This document shows, one piece after another, positions 1 through 10,089 of a stretch of 64,000 bases of DNA. The stretch spans positions 14,008,205 to 14,072,204 of the forward strand of contig NC_067206.1 of the NCBI RefSeq assembly GCF_026262505.1. Reading direction: 5' to 3'. The stretch's first letter is position 1; every line of letters starts with the position of its first letter. The position numbers and the translations under genes are program-made. The notes beneath the pieces were generated by a model. That model was not told the origin of the DNA. It saw only the letters and a program-made list of their open reading frames with translations, and did no database searches. The stretch comes from Trichomonas vaginalis G3. Its lineage: Eukaryota; Parabasalia; Trichomonadida; Trichomonadidae.

Positions 1-192
1 TTGTAAATGGCGAGCTTGAGCAGCTTTGCTAGCATCTCCTCTAAGTTCGCCAATAATTTTTTTATATTCTTCGAGAGTAATGTTTCGTGCAGTGTCGAAC
101 TTGATGTTCCCCTTATCTACTTTAACCATTGTATAGCCAGGGTCTCCGGGGTTTTTGAAGCATAGTATCTGTGCAAATACAGGTAACTTCAT
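1..192 (-). CDS. Partial copy of a small unknown protein (first 64 residues)
   Basis: This is the reverse-strand, nearly identical copy of the 157-residue gene at 9616-10089; it runs off the left edge of the window after 64 codons. Position p here corresponds to 9808-p in the other copy. I saw one coding difference in the shared part (an Ala codon in the other copy reads Asp here). The Initiator-like TCATTTC and the start context are also conserved (198-204 on the minus strand). Function unknown. Upstream of the start the copy is intact for only about 300 bases before the 4.1 kb insertion at 507. Whether the rest of the gene is intact cannot be seen. Confidence 0.6.
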   Translation of the reverse strand, partial: MKLPVFAQILCFKNPGDPGYTMVKVDKGNIKFDTARNITLEEYKKIIGELRGDASKAAQARHLQ

Positions 193-1160
193 CTCTTGAA
201 ATGATGAATGTAAAACGATAAAAACTTCTTTTCAATGAATTTATGAATGAGTGTAATTTTTGTAAAGTATTTTTCATATAAACGCCGGAAAAGGCTAAAT
301 CTGTGTTTAACATCGATAAATAGATATCTTTTATATTTGGTACGATGGTTTGACATATTTTGACAACAATTGAAAGAAATTGAATGGTTTTATAACAAAA
401 TTCTGAGAAATTGCGATTTTCAACCCAACATCGTTGTATTCAGGGACATAAATATTATTAGGCATTATCTTTTAAGGCATCATATAATGAAATTACCCAT
501 CTTTAAGGGTGCACACGAGAGGATCATGTAAACTTCAGAATTTAGAACCTTATTTTTAGGCATTATCTTGGCTACCTATTTAGGCTCGAAAAGCAAAACA
601 TATCAAAAAATACAACTTGACTCCATTATGACCCTTTCATGGAGGTAGTTTTTATCCGCTAGTATTTTCCCTTTGAATCTCTTTACAATTCGAAATCAAA
701 TTCAAAACTCAGTAGAAGAAAGGAAGAATCGACTTACTACGGTTGTAATACGAATAAATACATATATTTAATTATTTTTATTTACATAATAATTGTTTGA
801 AGCTCATATTCCAACAAATTTTTAAATAAAAACATTAAAATGTTGAAAATGTTCATATATTTTAATAGGGTTTTGGCACTTTATTGAGGAATTACTACAT
901 ACATAGTCGAACTGAACTTGATATTTTGAAATTTAAATTATTTATCAAAATTAAAATTTAACTTGAAATTTATAATTATTTAGTCATATTTTGCATAATT
1001 CTGTTGTAAACAGAAATTCATCAAAAGTGACACCTCAGAAAAGCTAAAATATTGAATTTTTGGAACTTTTGATAGAGCATGTTTTTAAATATTAATTAAA
1101 GTAAATGTATATTTTGTAAAGATTCTTTTTAATAAAAAATAAAATTTTGAAGAAGAACAC

Positions 1161-2085
1161 AAAATCTTCTGAAAAATAATATCACATAAACTCATATTAT
1201 TTTCTAATATATAACTATTTTATATAAAAATCAAATTCAATGATCTTAAAAGCGAAGGATAAACCTCAAAATTTACGAATATAATGAGTGGGAATATAAT
1301 GCTTATCTATCATAAAACCATATGAAATATCAATTTTTGCTTTACGCCTAATTTTTGACGACAATTAGCAAAAAATGTTAAATGTTAACACTCAGTCCAT
1401 TTGAATATGAAAAATAAAATTGACTTTGATTAAATGTTTTTATTTATCATGCAATTCTTCTTGCGACCAAAGATTTGAATAAAATTTCAAAAAAAAAAGA
1501 TAGCTTAAAAAATAATATACGGTAGTGTTTACTAATAGATGAATAGTATATAAATTCTATTAAAATGGATTTGATCCAAAAAAATATAAAACCAAAAATA
1601 ATTGTTATAATTTAAATGAAGAAGTAATTTAAAACGATTTTATTTATGATCAAATTTTATATATTTTTTGGATCAAATCCATTTTAATAGAATTTATATA
1701 CTATTCATCTATTAGTAAACACTACCGTATATTATTTTTTAAGCTATCTTATTTTTTGAACTTTTATTCAAATCTTTGGTCGCAAGAAGAATTGCATGAT
1801 AAATAAAAACATTTAATCAAAGTCAATTTTATTTTTCATATTCAAATGGACTGAGTGTTAACATTTAACATTTTTTGCTAATTGTCGTCAAAAATTAGGC
1901 GTAAAGCAAAAATTGATATTTCATATGGTTTTATGATAGATAAGCATTATATTCCCACTCATTATATTCGTAAATTTTGAGGTTTATCCTTCGCTTTTAA
2001 GATCATTGAATTTGATTTTTATATAAAATAGTTATATATTAGAAAATAATATGAGTTTATGTGATATTATTTTTCAGAAGATTTC
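1161..2085. repeat. Long near-perfect palindrome (arms about 425 bp)
   Basis: The left arm (about 1161-1588) and right arm (about 1659-2085) are reverse complements with only a few differences, around a 70-bp AT-rich spacer. Examples are the paired blocks at 1567-1588 and 1659-1680, and at 1161-1175 and 2070-2085. No open reading frame spans it. It may be an inverted duplication inside the host element or an older foldback element. As DNA it could extrude a cruciform; as RNA it would form a long hairpin. Confidence 0.85.
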
Positions 2086-2382
2086 ATTCTATATGCCTAT
2101 GAAAAGTACTCTCAAAACTAACTTTTTCCTAATTATAATTAAATCTAGAATATTGTATTATGCTTAGTATTATTTCATTTTTCTCATTCAATTTAGAATT
2201 TACAAATGTCAAAAAATTGAGAGCTGTCACTTTTGATGAATTTCTGTTTATTACAATTCTATGTAGATTTTGTAAAAAATCAAGAAAGAAAAATTTTAAC
2301 GTGCTTTATTTTTTCTTTTTTATAATAATACATATTATTATATAATTAACATATTCATAATGTTTCACCCTTTCAAAAATAT

Positions 2383-2418
2383 AATCCTCCTCCTCTCAAA
2401 TAAACGTACATACGGGTG
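2383..2418 (+). repeat. 36-bp internal copy of the element's right end
   Basis: The 36 bases here are repeated in direct orientation at 4578-4613, immediately inside the right terminus (…ACGGGTG). The internal copy is followed by unrelated sequence. This suggests that the element grew by duplication, or that an earlier right end was overrun by another insertion. Confidence 0.8.
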
Positions 2419-2650
2419 GCCTCTTTTTTCAAAAAATTAAAATTTGAAATTTTGGGCTCAAATATTAGAGATTTTTTCAACCTTCAATGATATATGTTGT
2501 CTATATCAGACCTCCTTTCTTTTTGATACTTAACATTGTTCCTAAATCTTAGCCGTTAAGGCTGTTCTGAAAATATTTTTTTTCGAAAAAATTCGAAAAA
2601 AATTCTTAAAATTCAAAAATCGCTTAATTCCTAAGGATTTTGGAAAAAAG

Positions 2651-4456
2651 TAGGGTTGTACAAACTGGCACAATTTTGCGGGCCGCCTGCCAGAAGCTGG
2701 CACGCGGCCAAAATCAAAAAAGTGGCCAAAAATCGAGCCTCGTGGCGTGGAAAGGGTGGAGCCCGAAGGGCGACATCCTTTCCACGCCACTCGGCCTATG
2801 ACCAAAATTATATAATATGCTCATTATTATTTTTTCTTTTTCCCTTTTCCCTTCCTTTTTTTCTAGTTTTGGAAAGGAAAAAGTAAAAAATTTAATAATT
2901 AATTTTATTACTATGAAAATATACTTTTTAGCTTATATTGTAAGCTGTGAGAGTTTTAAGTGATGGAAGATATAAATCAAATTTGAAATTCAACAAATCT
3001 TGTTATGATTAAGTTGAATATTGTACTCTAATTAAGAGTTTTCAGTTATGAACTCAGGTATTATATAATAAAAGTATAACTCAAGATAATAAAGAGGTTT
3101 TTAAAATGTAGATCTGAAAATCAAACTACCATGTTTGATATGATTAAGTTGAATAATGTTATTTTATTAAATGGTTCAAATCTGTGAAATCGGCAATTAC
3201 AAATTAAAGGCGTAGTTCAAAAAATTAAAGAGATTTTAAAAATTTAATATCAGAATTAAACTAAAAAAAGGATTTAGTTATTTCAGTAATTATCAGAAAA
3301 GGTTAAAAAGATAGGGTAAGTAATGAGACTTGAGTGAGATGTGAGAAATCATATGTAAATAATTAGATATCTGATGAGTAAGGTAGTAATGAGAGTTAAG
3401 ATCTGGTTAGTAAGGTAGTAATGAGAGTTAAGATCTGGTTAGTAAGGTAGTAATGAGAGTTAAGATCTGGTTAGTAAGGTAGTAATGAGAGTTAAGATCT
3501 GATGAGTAAGGTAGTAATGAGAGTTAAGATCTGATGAGTAAGGTCGGAGAGTTAAGATCTGGTTAGTAAGGTAGTAATGAGAGTTAAGATCTGGTTAGTA
3601 AGGTAGTAATGAGAGTTAAGATCTGGTTAGTAAGGTAGTAATGAGAGTTAAGATCTGGTTAGTAAGGTCGGAGAGTTAAGATCTGGTTAGTAAGGTAGTA
3701 ATGAGAGATCTGCGGGCAGTAATGATACATCTATGAGTACATAACTAAAACCTGAGTTCTATGAGCGAAATCTGAGAGCTGAAAGCCGAGAGATCTAAGG
3801 TAAGTAATGAGAGAAGAGAATTTGAAAATTTACAAAATACGTTTACTCATACAAAATAATTCGCATTCTTTTATAACGAATCTCAATGCCAATTAATACA
3901 TAAAACAGATTTTAGCAATCAATTGCAAGATTTAGAAAGATTTTATTTATAATCTCAGCCAAATTAACAAATATTTTATTGATTTCGTAAAAATAGCAAT
4001 AAAACATAAAAATATGACATTCTATTTTTCCAAAAAAAATTCAAAAATCATTTTTTAACATGACATTTATATTTTTTAATTTTTTTTTAAATTTTGAATT
4101 TTTTTTTGGAATTTTCAACCATGTCAAAAGTCGGGATCTACAAATGTATTCTCTTTGACATAGGATAAAAACATCCTTTCTTATAATTTCATTGTAAAAT
4201 AAAATTTTCTTAAATTTATTGAATCCAAACTCAACTTTGCAACATTTTATTATCATAAAAACTAAGAAACATCAGGTAAACTTCAATTTGGAGAGCTTAA
4301 AATCATATCTAAATTGAAAAATAAGGGGAAAAAAATTGTAAAAAAAAATCTCATTAGATGGGGCAAAAAGTGACTTTTTTAATGTGTTTTTTTAAAAAAT
4401 CGTGCCAGCTGGCCAAAAAAGGTGTGCCAGCAGGCGTGCCAGTTTGTACAACCCTA
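2651..4456. mobile_element. hAT-like non-autonomous element nested in the TTAA element
   Basis: The terminal inverted repeats begin TAGGGTTGTACAAACTGGC on both strands, and an 8-bp direct repeat GAAAAAAG lies on each side (2643-2650 and 4457-4464). An 8-bp duplication and TAGGG-type ends are hAT features. The subterminal regions are GC-rich and repeat the motif GCCAGC/TGGCAC. A hairpin with a 14-bp stem lies at 2742-2790 (GTGGCGTGGAAAGG and its complement). No transposase frame is present; a 32-bp minisatellite fills the middle. The short frames over the GC-rich end are products of the hairpin, not genes. Confidence 0.8.
3366..3712 (+). repeat. 32-bp minisatellite, about 11 units
   Basis: A 32-bp unit (GATCTGGTTAGTAAGG followed by TAGTAATGAGAGTTAA) is repeated about eleven times. 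Some units carry GATGAG in place of GGTTAG, and two carry a shortened middle (AAGGTCGGAGAG). It lies inside the hAT-like element, and degenerate flanks run from about 3310 to 3800. Confidence 0.9.
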
Positions 4457-4767
4457 GAAAAAAGTTTTTACATGAACATGTGTATATTATATGAAGTATA
4501 TTGATAAGGTAAAAATCAAATTTTATTGCATATTCATCGAGAAAATAAACTAACGAATCCCTCAAAATTGAGAGGGTAATCCTCCTCCTCTCAAATAAAC
4601 GTACATACGGGTGCACCCTTAAGACTTTCAAATATCAAATATTTTTTTAGAAAAAAAATCCTCTTATAGTGATCGATGGATATAAAGTGATAATGGCAGA
4701 CTCGTTATGGTATCAAGCGTAATATGTAGTATTCAATATACAAAATTATAAAAAATAGAGGGAAGTA

Positions 4768-5465
4768 TAATGCATACTAATAAGAACTTGCTGTGGCAAA
4801 AGAATTTGATTGTGTGCTCTTTTCATATTTTCATTATCTCATTGTAATTGACCTTCTTCATAAAAATTATGAAAAAAAATAGTCGAAATTTCTGAGTCGT
4901 AACATAGAGAACATAAGACATTCATAATTTTATATTTTTATGTGCGGTCCATAAACAAAACTAAAGGTATCGACAGAATTTTCTGGTAGTGATCATCTAC
5001 TAGTTGGATAGCTCTCATATTTTGTAAATCTAAGCCATAATCTTGGATCACGATCATTCTGATTCAGGATAACTCACTCTTATATGTCATTTTTCTTCAT
5101 TCTTGATGAAATTGACAATCTAATCCGTATAATTCGAATTAGTTCGGGTTTCTTGTATTTTTGAGGCTTCCTATAATGATATATTTGATTATCACATATG
5201 AATCTTATTTCAGATTCCGTTTAGAATTATGTAAATCAATAAAAAAAAACTTTTGTTAAAAGAACTGTTATTTTATAGTGTTGAGTTCTTTTACAATTAA
5301 TTTGAGATAGTCTCGATAATTTTTAGTTCAAAAAAAATTCGTTATATAAATTGATTCAGTACTATCAGAGCGTATCAACTATTCAATGATGCCAGCACTA
5401 TATCAAAAAATCAAATGAAAATACGTTATTATCCTCAGAAAATAAATATGACTTCTACGGTTTTG
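4768..5465. other. Intergenic, upstream of alpha-tubulin
   Basis: AT-rich sequence of about 700 bases between the duplicated locus and tubulin. I see no reading frame, terminal repeat or RNA gene. It presumably holds the upstream control elements of the tubulin gene, but no specific motif other than the Initiator at its end can be supported. Confidence 0.5.
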
Positions 5466-5472
5466 TCACTCT
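5466..5472 (+). promoter_or_regulatory. Initiator (Inr) of alpha-tubulin
   Basis: TCACTCT lies 6 bases before the ATG and fits the trichomonad Initiator consensus (TCA-Y-W-type, with transcription starting at the A). This is the core promoter element recognised by IBP39 in T. vaginalis. A short 5' leader of about 11 bases is expected, which is usual for this organism. Confidence 0.7.
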
Positions 5473-5478
5473 TCATCA

Positions 5479-6837
5479 ATGCGTGAAGTTATTTCTATCC
5501 ACGTTGGACAGGCCGGTGTTCAGATTGGTAACGGCTGCTGGGAACTCTACTGCCTTGAGCACGGTATCCAGCCAGATGGCCAGCTCCCATCAGACAAGAC
5601 AATCGGTGTCGAAGATGATGCTTTCAACACCTTCTTCTCCGAGACAGGCGCCGGCAAGCACGTTCCACGTGCTGTTTTCGTCGATCTTGAACCAACAGTC
5701 GTCGACGAAGTCCGCACAGGCACATACCGCCAGCTTTTCCATCCAGAGCAGCTCATCTCCGGCAAGGAAGATGCCGCTAACAACTACGCGCGTGGCCACT
5801 ACACAGTTGGTAAGGAAATCATCGATCTCACACTCGACCGCATCCGTAAGCTTGCTGATCAGTGCACAGGTCTTCAGGGCTTCCTTATCTTCCACTCCTT
5901 CGGTGGTGGCACAGGTGCTGGCTTCGGCTCCCTCCTTCTTGAGCGTCTTTCTGTCGACTACGGCAAGAAGTCCAAGCTCGAATTCACAGTCTACCCATCT
6001 CCACAGGTTTCCACAGCCATCGTCGAGCCATACAACTCCATTCTCGCTACACACTCCATGATCGATCACTCCGACTGCGCTTTCATGGTCGATAACGAAG
6101 CTCTCTACGATCTCTGCCGCCGTGCCCTCGATATCGAGCGCCCAACATACACCAACCTCAACCGTCTCATCGGCCAGGTTGTTTCCTCCCTCACAGCCTC
6201 CCTCAGATTCGATGGTGCCCTCAACGTCGACTTCACAGAGTTCCAGACAAACCTTGTCCCATACGCTCGTATCCACTTCCCAATCTGCTCCTATGCACCT
6301 GTCATTTCTGCAGAGAAGGCCTACCACGAGCAGCTCTCTGTTGCCGAAATCACAAACTCACTCTTCGAACCAGCCAACATGATGGTTAAGTGCGATCCAC
6401 GTCACGGCAAGTACATGGCTTGCACACTCCTTTACCGTGGTGATGTCGTTCCAAAGGATGTCTCCGCTGCTGTCGCTACAATCAAGACAAAGCGCACAAT
6501 CCAGTTCGTCGACTGGTGCCCAACAGGCTTCAAGATGGGTATCAACTACCAGCCACCAACAGTCGTCCCAGGTGGCGACCTCGCAAAGGTCCAGCGCGCT
6601 GTCTGCATGCTCGCTAACACAACAGCCATCGCCGAAGCTTGGTCTCGCCTCGACCACAAGTTCGACCTCATGTACGCTAAGCGTGCTTTCGTCCACTGGT
6701 ACGTCGGTGAGGGTATGGAAGAAGCTGAATTCCCAGAAGCTCGTGAAGATCTTGCCCTCCTCGAGAAGGACTACGACGAAGTCGCTGCTGAGTCAGTCGA
6801 AGGTGGCGATGAGGAAGAAGATGGTGGCGAAATGTAA
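5479..6837 (+). CDS. Alpha-tubulin
   Basis: Full-length 452-residue alpha-tubulin, the GTP-binding partner of beta-tubulin in the flagella, axostyle, pelta and mitotic spindle. The start [18 protein letters not shown], the GTP signature GGGTGAG near residue 142, Lys40 (PSDK, the usual acetylation site) and the acidic tail are all visible. The tail ends EEEDGGEM and lacks the terminal tyrosine. Residue 4 is Val where many alpha-tubulins have Cys. Codons are strongly biased to C-ending and GC-rich forms, unlike the AT-rich neighbours, as expected of a very highly expressed gene. The stop overlaps UAAA. Trichomonads carry several alpha-tubulin copies; which one this is cannot be told here. Confidence 0.97.
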   Translation: MREVISIHVGQAGVQIGNGCWELYCLEHGIQPDGQLPSDKTIGVEDDAFNTFFSETGAGKHVPRAVFVDLEPTVVDEVRTGTYRQLFHPEQLISGKEDAANNYARGHYTVGKEIIDLTLDRIRKLADQCTGLQGFLIFHSFGGGTGAGFGSLLLERLSVDYGKKSKLEFTVYPSPQVSTAIVEPYNSILATHSMIDHSDCAFMVDNEALYDLCRRALDIERPTYTNLNRLIGQVVSSLTASLRFDGALNVDFTEFQTNLVPYARIHFPICSYAPVISAEKAYHEQLSVAEITNSLFEPANMMVKCDPRHGKYMACTLLYRGDVVPKDVSAAVATIKTKRTIQFVDWCPTGFKMGINYQPPTVVPGGDLAKVQRAVCMLANTTAIAEAWSRLDHKFDLMYAKRAFVHWYVGEGMEEAEFPEAREDLALLEKDYDEVAAESVEGGDEEEDGGEM

Positions 6838-7042
6838 ATTCGCTAATTCCTAAAACATTATTATTAATGCTCATAATTAGATATATTTTTTTCTCATTTT
6901 CTTAAAATTATTCAGATCCAATTTCATTCATATTGGATGAATAATGCTAATTTTTGCTAAGCATATTCATGTTGCAACTAAATTTGCTTAATATAATGGC
7001 TTGACTATCATTACCTTATAATGTTGAAATTTGATATTGAGA

Positions 7043-8153
7043 ATGGAAGAGAAGCTAAAGAAAAAAAAATTAAAGGAAATGAGAAAATTTAGCTCTGATC
7101 TAGCCTCCTTTCATAGCAAAGCTCACGCAAATAAGATGATTACGAATTCTCTATCATACCTTCAAACTGTATCAGAATAGGGTTGTATATGACTTAGCTT
7201 ATAACGGTATCAATAATTCTGCTTTTGCCCCTTATGAGATAAATTTAACTGCCGGAAAATGGAAAATTGAGTGCTGGGGTGCTAGTGGTAATAGTTCGAT
7301 AGGTTATGATTACGGTCTTGGCAGCTATACTAGTGGCATTTTATCACTCGAAAGAAATTTAACTCTATATGTTCATGTAGGAGCAAAAGGCTGGCAACCA
7401 CAGCCTCAAGCTGCTTATGGTGGTGGTGGCCCAGGACAAGTAGGAGGAGGTGGTGCCACCGATGTGAGATTGAATCCAGGACCATATTTTGATGAAGATG
7501 GATTGAAAAGCCGAATTATGGTGGCCGCTGGTGGTGGGGGATACGATTATGCTGGTAGTGGTACTATAGCTGGTTCTGGTGGCTGTTTGAAAGGTTTTGA
7601 TGGCAATGAAAAGGGAGGTAACCAAACCTCCGGAGATGATGGTTATTATAAGGGTAATTTTGGTTTAGGAGGCGGAAATGGAGAAAGATTATTTTATTAC
7701 GGCACTCCTGATGGAAATGCAGGGGGTGGCGGGGGCTATTTTGGAGGAGGATCTGCATTCACTGTTGACATGGGCTCAGCAGGCGGTGGAAGTTCATACA
7801 TAAGCGGTTTTCCAGGATGTATTTCTGTTGATAAAAATTATACTCAAAATAATCCTAAATTTTCTACTGCAGAAGATCCTTCGATCCATTATTCGGGGAT
7901 AAAATTTGAGAACCCAGTGATTATTGATGGGAGAAGTCCTATGCCCACCCCGAGTCTTAACTCAACAATTCCAGAGTATGGTCATATAGGAAATGGACAT
8001 GTAATCATTTCCACAGCTGAAAAATTTGGTTATCCATATTTTTCTCGAATTACTGCTATACCATACAAAGTTAAATGTTCAATTCCATTGAAAGTTGGAC
8101 GCAATTTTGATGTTTTCTTCACATTATCTATTGTATATTTGTCTCTCGGATAA
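7043..8153 (+). pseudogene. Glycine-rich (ALK/LTK-like) surface-type protein, 5' frame broken
   Basis: A long frame open from 7140 to 8153 encodes a glycine-rich domain: KWKIECWGASG, then glycine-rich blocks, GATDVRL and SRIMVAAGGGG, then AGGGSSYISG. This matches a large trichomonad family related to the extracellular glycine-rich domain of ALK/LTK receptors. The first ATG in this frame is at 7464, inside the conserved domain, so it cannot be the true start. A 45-codon frame (7043-7180, starting MEEKLKKKKLKEMRKF) overlaps in another phase and probably supplies the N-terminus, implying one frameshift near 7.15-7.18 kb. The product ends soon after the domain (VYLSLG) without an obvious membrane anchor. 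UAAA overlaps the stop. Either a recent pseudogene or a sequencing slip. Confidence 0.6.
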
Positions 8154-8172
8154 AACTCATATCTAAGGTAGT

Positions 8173-8255
8173 CACAAAATCTCAGTAGTGAGGCTCTCAA
8201 AAATTGAACCGTACTCCATACAAAATTTGTGTACCCTCACTACTTAGATTTTGTG
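8173..8255. repeat. Imperfect inverted repeat downstream of the glycine-rich gene
   Basis: CACAAAATCTCAGTAGTGAGG (8173-8193) pairs with CCTCACTACTTAGATTTTGTG (8235-8255), with one mismatch, around a 41-base spacer. It could be a small foldback element or a transcribed hairpin after the gene. No target duplication was found. Confidence 0.6.
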
Positions 8256-9113
8256 GCCTTCAATTGAGAGGTTAGTTTTGATAGAGCAAGTTATAAAATT
8301 AAAAGGGAAAAATAAATAAAATTTAAACATTTAATTATATATAATGTAAGGAGTGTAATTCCAAATTTTCTAAAAACTATTCAAATTTGAGCATTTTTTT
8401 GGAAATAGTAAATCTAATATGTACATCTAATAACAACATGATTCATCACCTTTTCAAGCTCTGCAGTCAATTTTTTGAAATTTGATTGAAATAAATGTAG
8501 CAAAAATTACATTTCATTAGGGAATATATGAGTTTCTCTGGAAACAGCCTGATAAATTTTAAATTTTGTCCAATCAACATGAATGCATTGAGAAATTTGG
8601 ATTGATTTTCTGGTAGAATCTGGAACAATTCAACCATGTATAAATGGATCATGTAATCATCATGAAATGTTAGTGTTAGAGTTCAAAAGAAACAGAATGA
8701 GTGGAAATCAAACACAATCTGAATAATTGTAAACGTATACAATCTTTAAGTTTGTATTTTGAATTCTACATATATGATTGTGTAATTCGTTCTTTCAAAT
8801 TTTCGGATTCAGGCATGTTTTGATAAAATTTATTCCCAAAAACGTCAATTAACAATTAAATTTAGTGTATTTTAAATATATATACGTATTATATTTTATA
8901 AATTATATTAAATTCGCAAAATTTTAAGTTTTAAACAAAAATAAAAAATGTTCAAAATATGAAATTATGCATAGGATAATAAAATTTACATGTTAGCAAT
9001 TTTTTTTGAATTGCTTTCAATTTTCATATTGAAATTTTTAAGATTTTTTTGTGAAATAATAAGCAAGAATATCAACCTAAATAATATTAAATTCCATGCG
9101 TTAATTTCCCCTC
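8256..9113. other. AT-rich intergenic stretch
   Basis: About 860 bases with only short chance frames and no repeat, RNA gene or transposon end that I can recognise. Confidence 0.4.
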
Positions 9114-9160
9114 AAAAGTCATTGACCGCCTCTCAATCTAGATTTTGTGAGTACTTTACT
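9114..9160 (+). repeat. 47-bp direct repeat, left copy of a flanking pair
   Basis: These 47 bases (beginning AAAAGTCATTGACCGCC) recur exactly at 10744-10790. They bracket a 1.58 kb segment carrying the 157-residue gene. The segment's left edge, next to this repeat, is also the point where the inverted copy at 1-4767 loses similarity. The pair behaves like an unusually long target duplication or a recombination footprint around a mobilised gene cassette. Confidence 0.85.
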
Positions 9161-9603
9161 TCCCTCTATTTTTTATAATTTTGTATATTGAATACTACAT
9201 ATTACGCTTGATACCATAACGAGTCTGCCATTATCACTTTATATCCATCGATCACTATAAGAGGATTTTTTTTCTAAAAAAATATTTGATATTTGAAAGT
9301 CTTAAAGATGGGTAATTTCATTATATGATGCCTTAAAAGATAATGCCTAATAATATTTATGTCCCTGAATACAACGATGTTGGGTTGAAAATCGCAATTT
9401 CTCAGAATTTTGTTATAAAACCATTCAATTTCTTTCAATTGTTGTCAAAATATGTCAAACCATCGTACCAAATATAAAAGATATCTATTTATCGATGTTA
9501 AACACAGATTTAGCCTTTTCCGGCGTTTATATGAAAAATACTTTACAAAAATTACACTCATTCATAAATTCATTGAAAAGAAGTTTTTATCGTTTTACAT
9601 TCA

Positions 9604-9610
9604 TCATTTC
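9604..9610 (+). promoter_or_regulatory. Initiator-like element of the 157-aa gene
   Basis: TCATTTC ends 5 bases before the ATG at 9616, matching the trichomonad Initiator. The same sequence and spacing are kept in the inverted copy (198-204 on the minus strand). This supports 9616 as the real start. Confidence 0.6.
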
Positions 9611-9615
9611 AAGAG

Positions 9616-10089
9616 ATGAAGTTACCTGTATTTGCACAGATACTATGCTTCAAAAACCCCGGAGACCCTGGCTATACAATGGTTAAAGTAGATAAGGGGA
9701 ACATCAAGTTCGACACTGCACGAAACATTACTCTCGAAGAATATAAAAAAATTATTGGCGAACTTAGAGGAGCTGCTAGCAAAGCTGCTCAAGCTCGCCA
9801 TTTACAAAACAAGATTAAGAACAGAAGAACCTTTCAATGTCCTGCCCCTTTTAAAATTGAGGAGCCCCGCGATCAAATGATTTGCCAGGTGGCACACACT
9901 CAAACTGAAACAGGGGTGTGTGATGATTCCACCTTGGAAGACCTGCTCAACATTTCTTTAGGAAATCCTTTAGTGGAATCACCACAGGACGCGGATTTTT
10001 CTACTCTTGGTAACGACTTTCAAGATTTTGAACTAGATCCTACTCCAGATGATCAGTCAACCGACGAAGAATTTCCGGAATACTTTTAG
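9616..10089 (+). CDS. Unknown protein, 157 aa, acidic C-terminus
   Basis: I do not recognise this protein. The first 70 residues are mixed and basic, with a helix-like stretch (ITLEEYKKIIGELRG, then AASKAAQARHLQNKIKNRR). The last 60 residues are strongly acidic and serine/threonine-rich, ending DEEFPEYF. A basic half joined to an acidic tail would suit a nucleic-acid-associated or regulatory protein, but that is a guess. The start is chosen from the Initiator-like motif just upstream. The gene sits in a 1.58 kb segment between 47-bp direct repeats, and its 5' half is also present, inverted, at the left end of the window, so it is a recently duplicated and possibly mobile gene. Confidence 0.65.
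   Translation: MKLPVFAQILCFKNPGDPGYTMVKVDKGNIKFDTARNITLEEYKKIIGELRGAASKAAQARHLQNKIKNRRTFQCPAPFKIEEPRDQMICQVAHTQTETGVCDDSTLEDLLNISLGNPLVESPQDADFSTLGNDFQDFELDPTPDDQSTDEEFPEYF

Larger units (their letters stand above)
507..4618. mobile_element. 4.1 kb TTAA-target DNA transposon, non-autonomous
   Basis: The element starts GGGTGCAC and ends GTGCACCC and is flanked by TTAA at 503-506 and 4619-4622. The empty site is visible in the other copy at 9300-9306 (a single TTAA), so the insertion and its 4-bp target duplication are directly shown. TTAA duplication is typical of the piggyBac and Kolobok superfamilies; I cannot choose between them because no transposase is present. The inner part holds a 0.9 kb palindrome, a nested hAT-like element (2651-4456) and an internal copy of its own right end (2383-2418). 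It looks like a composite non-autonomous element moved in trans. Confidence 0.8.
1..4767 (-). repeat. Inverted duplicate of 9157-9807, split by an insertion
   Basis: Bases 1-507 are the reverse complement of about 9301-9807, and 4619-4767 are the reverse complement of about 9157-9305. Removing 507-4618 plus one TTAA joins the two pieces exactly at the sequence found at 9300-9306. Similarity stops at 4767, which corresponds to 9157, the same place where the cassette carrying the second copy begins beside a 47-bp direct repeat. The two copies are close to identical, so the duplication is recent and the insertion more recent still. Confidence 0.85.

Noticed and set aside
122-313. 63-codon frame repeated at 9495-9686
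   Set aside because: It lies over the promoter and start of the 157-residue gene in another phase; the Initiator-supported frame is preferred.
2542-2886. Two overlapping frames at the left end of the hAT-like element
   Set aside because: Produced by the GC-rich terminal repeat and its hairpin; no homology and present on both strands.
3366-3712. Regular 32-bp repeats, as in CRISPR arrays
   Set aside because: The units are directly adjacent with no unique spacers, in a eukaryotic transposon; a minisatellite.
5483-6874. Five other long open frames over alpha-tubulin on both strands
   Set aside because: They are shadows caused by the GC-rich biased codons of tubulin.
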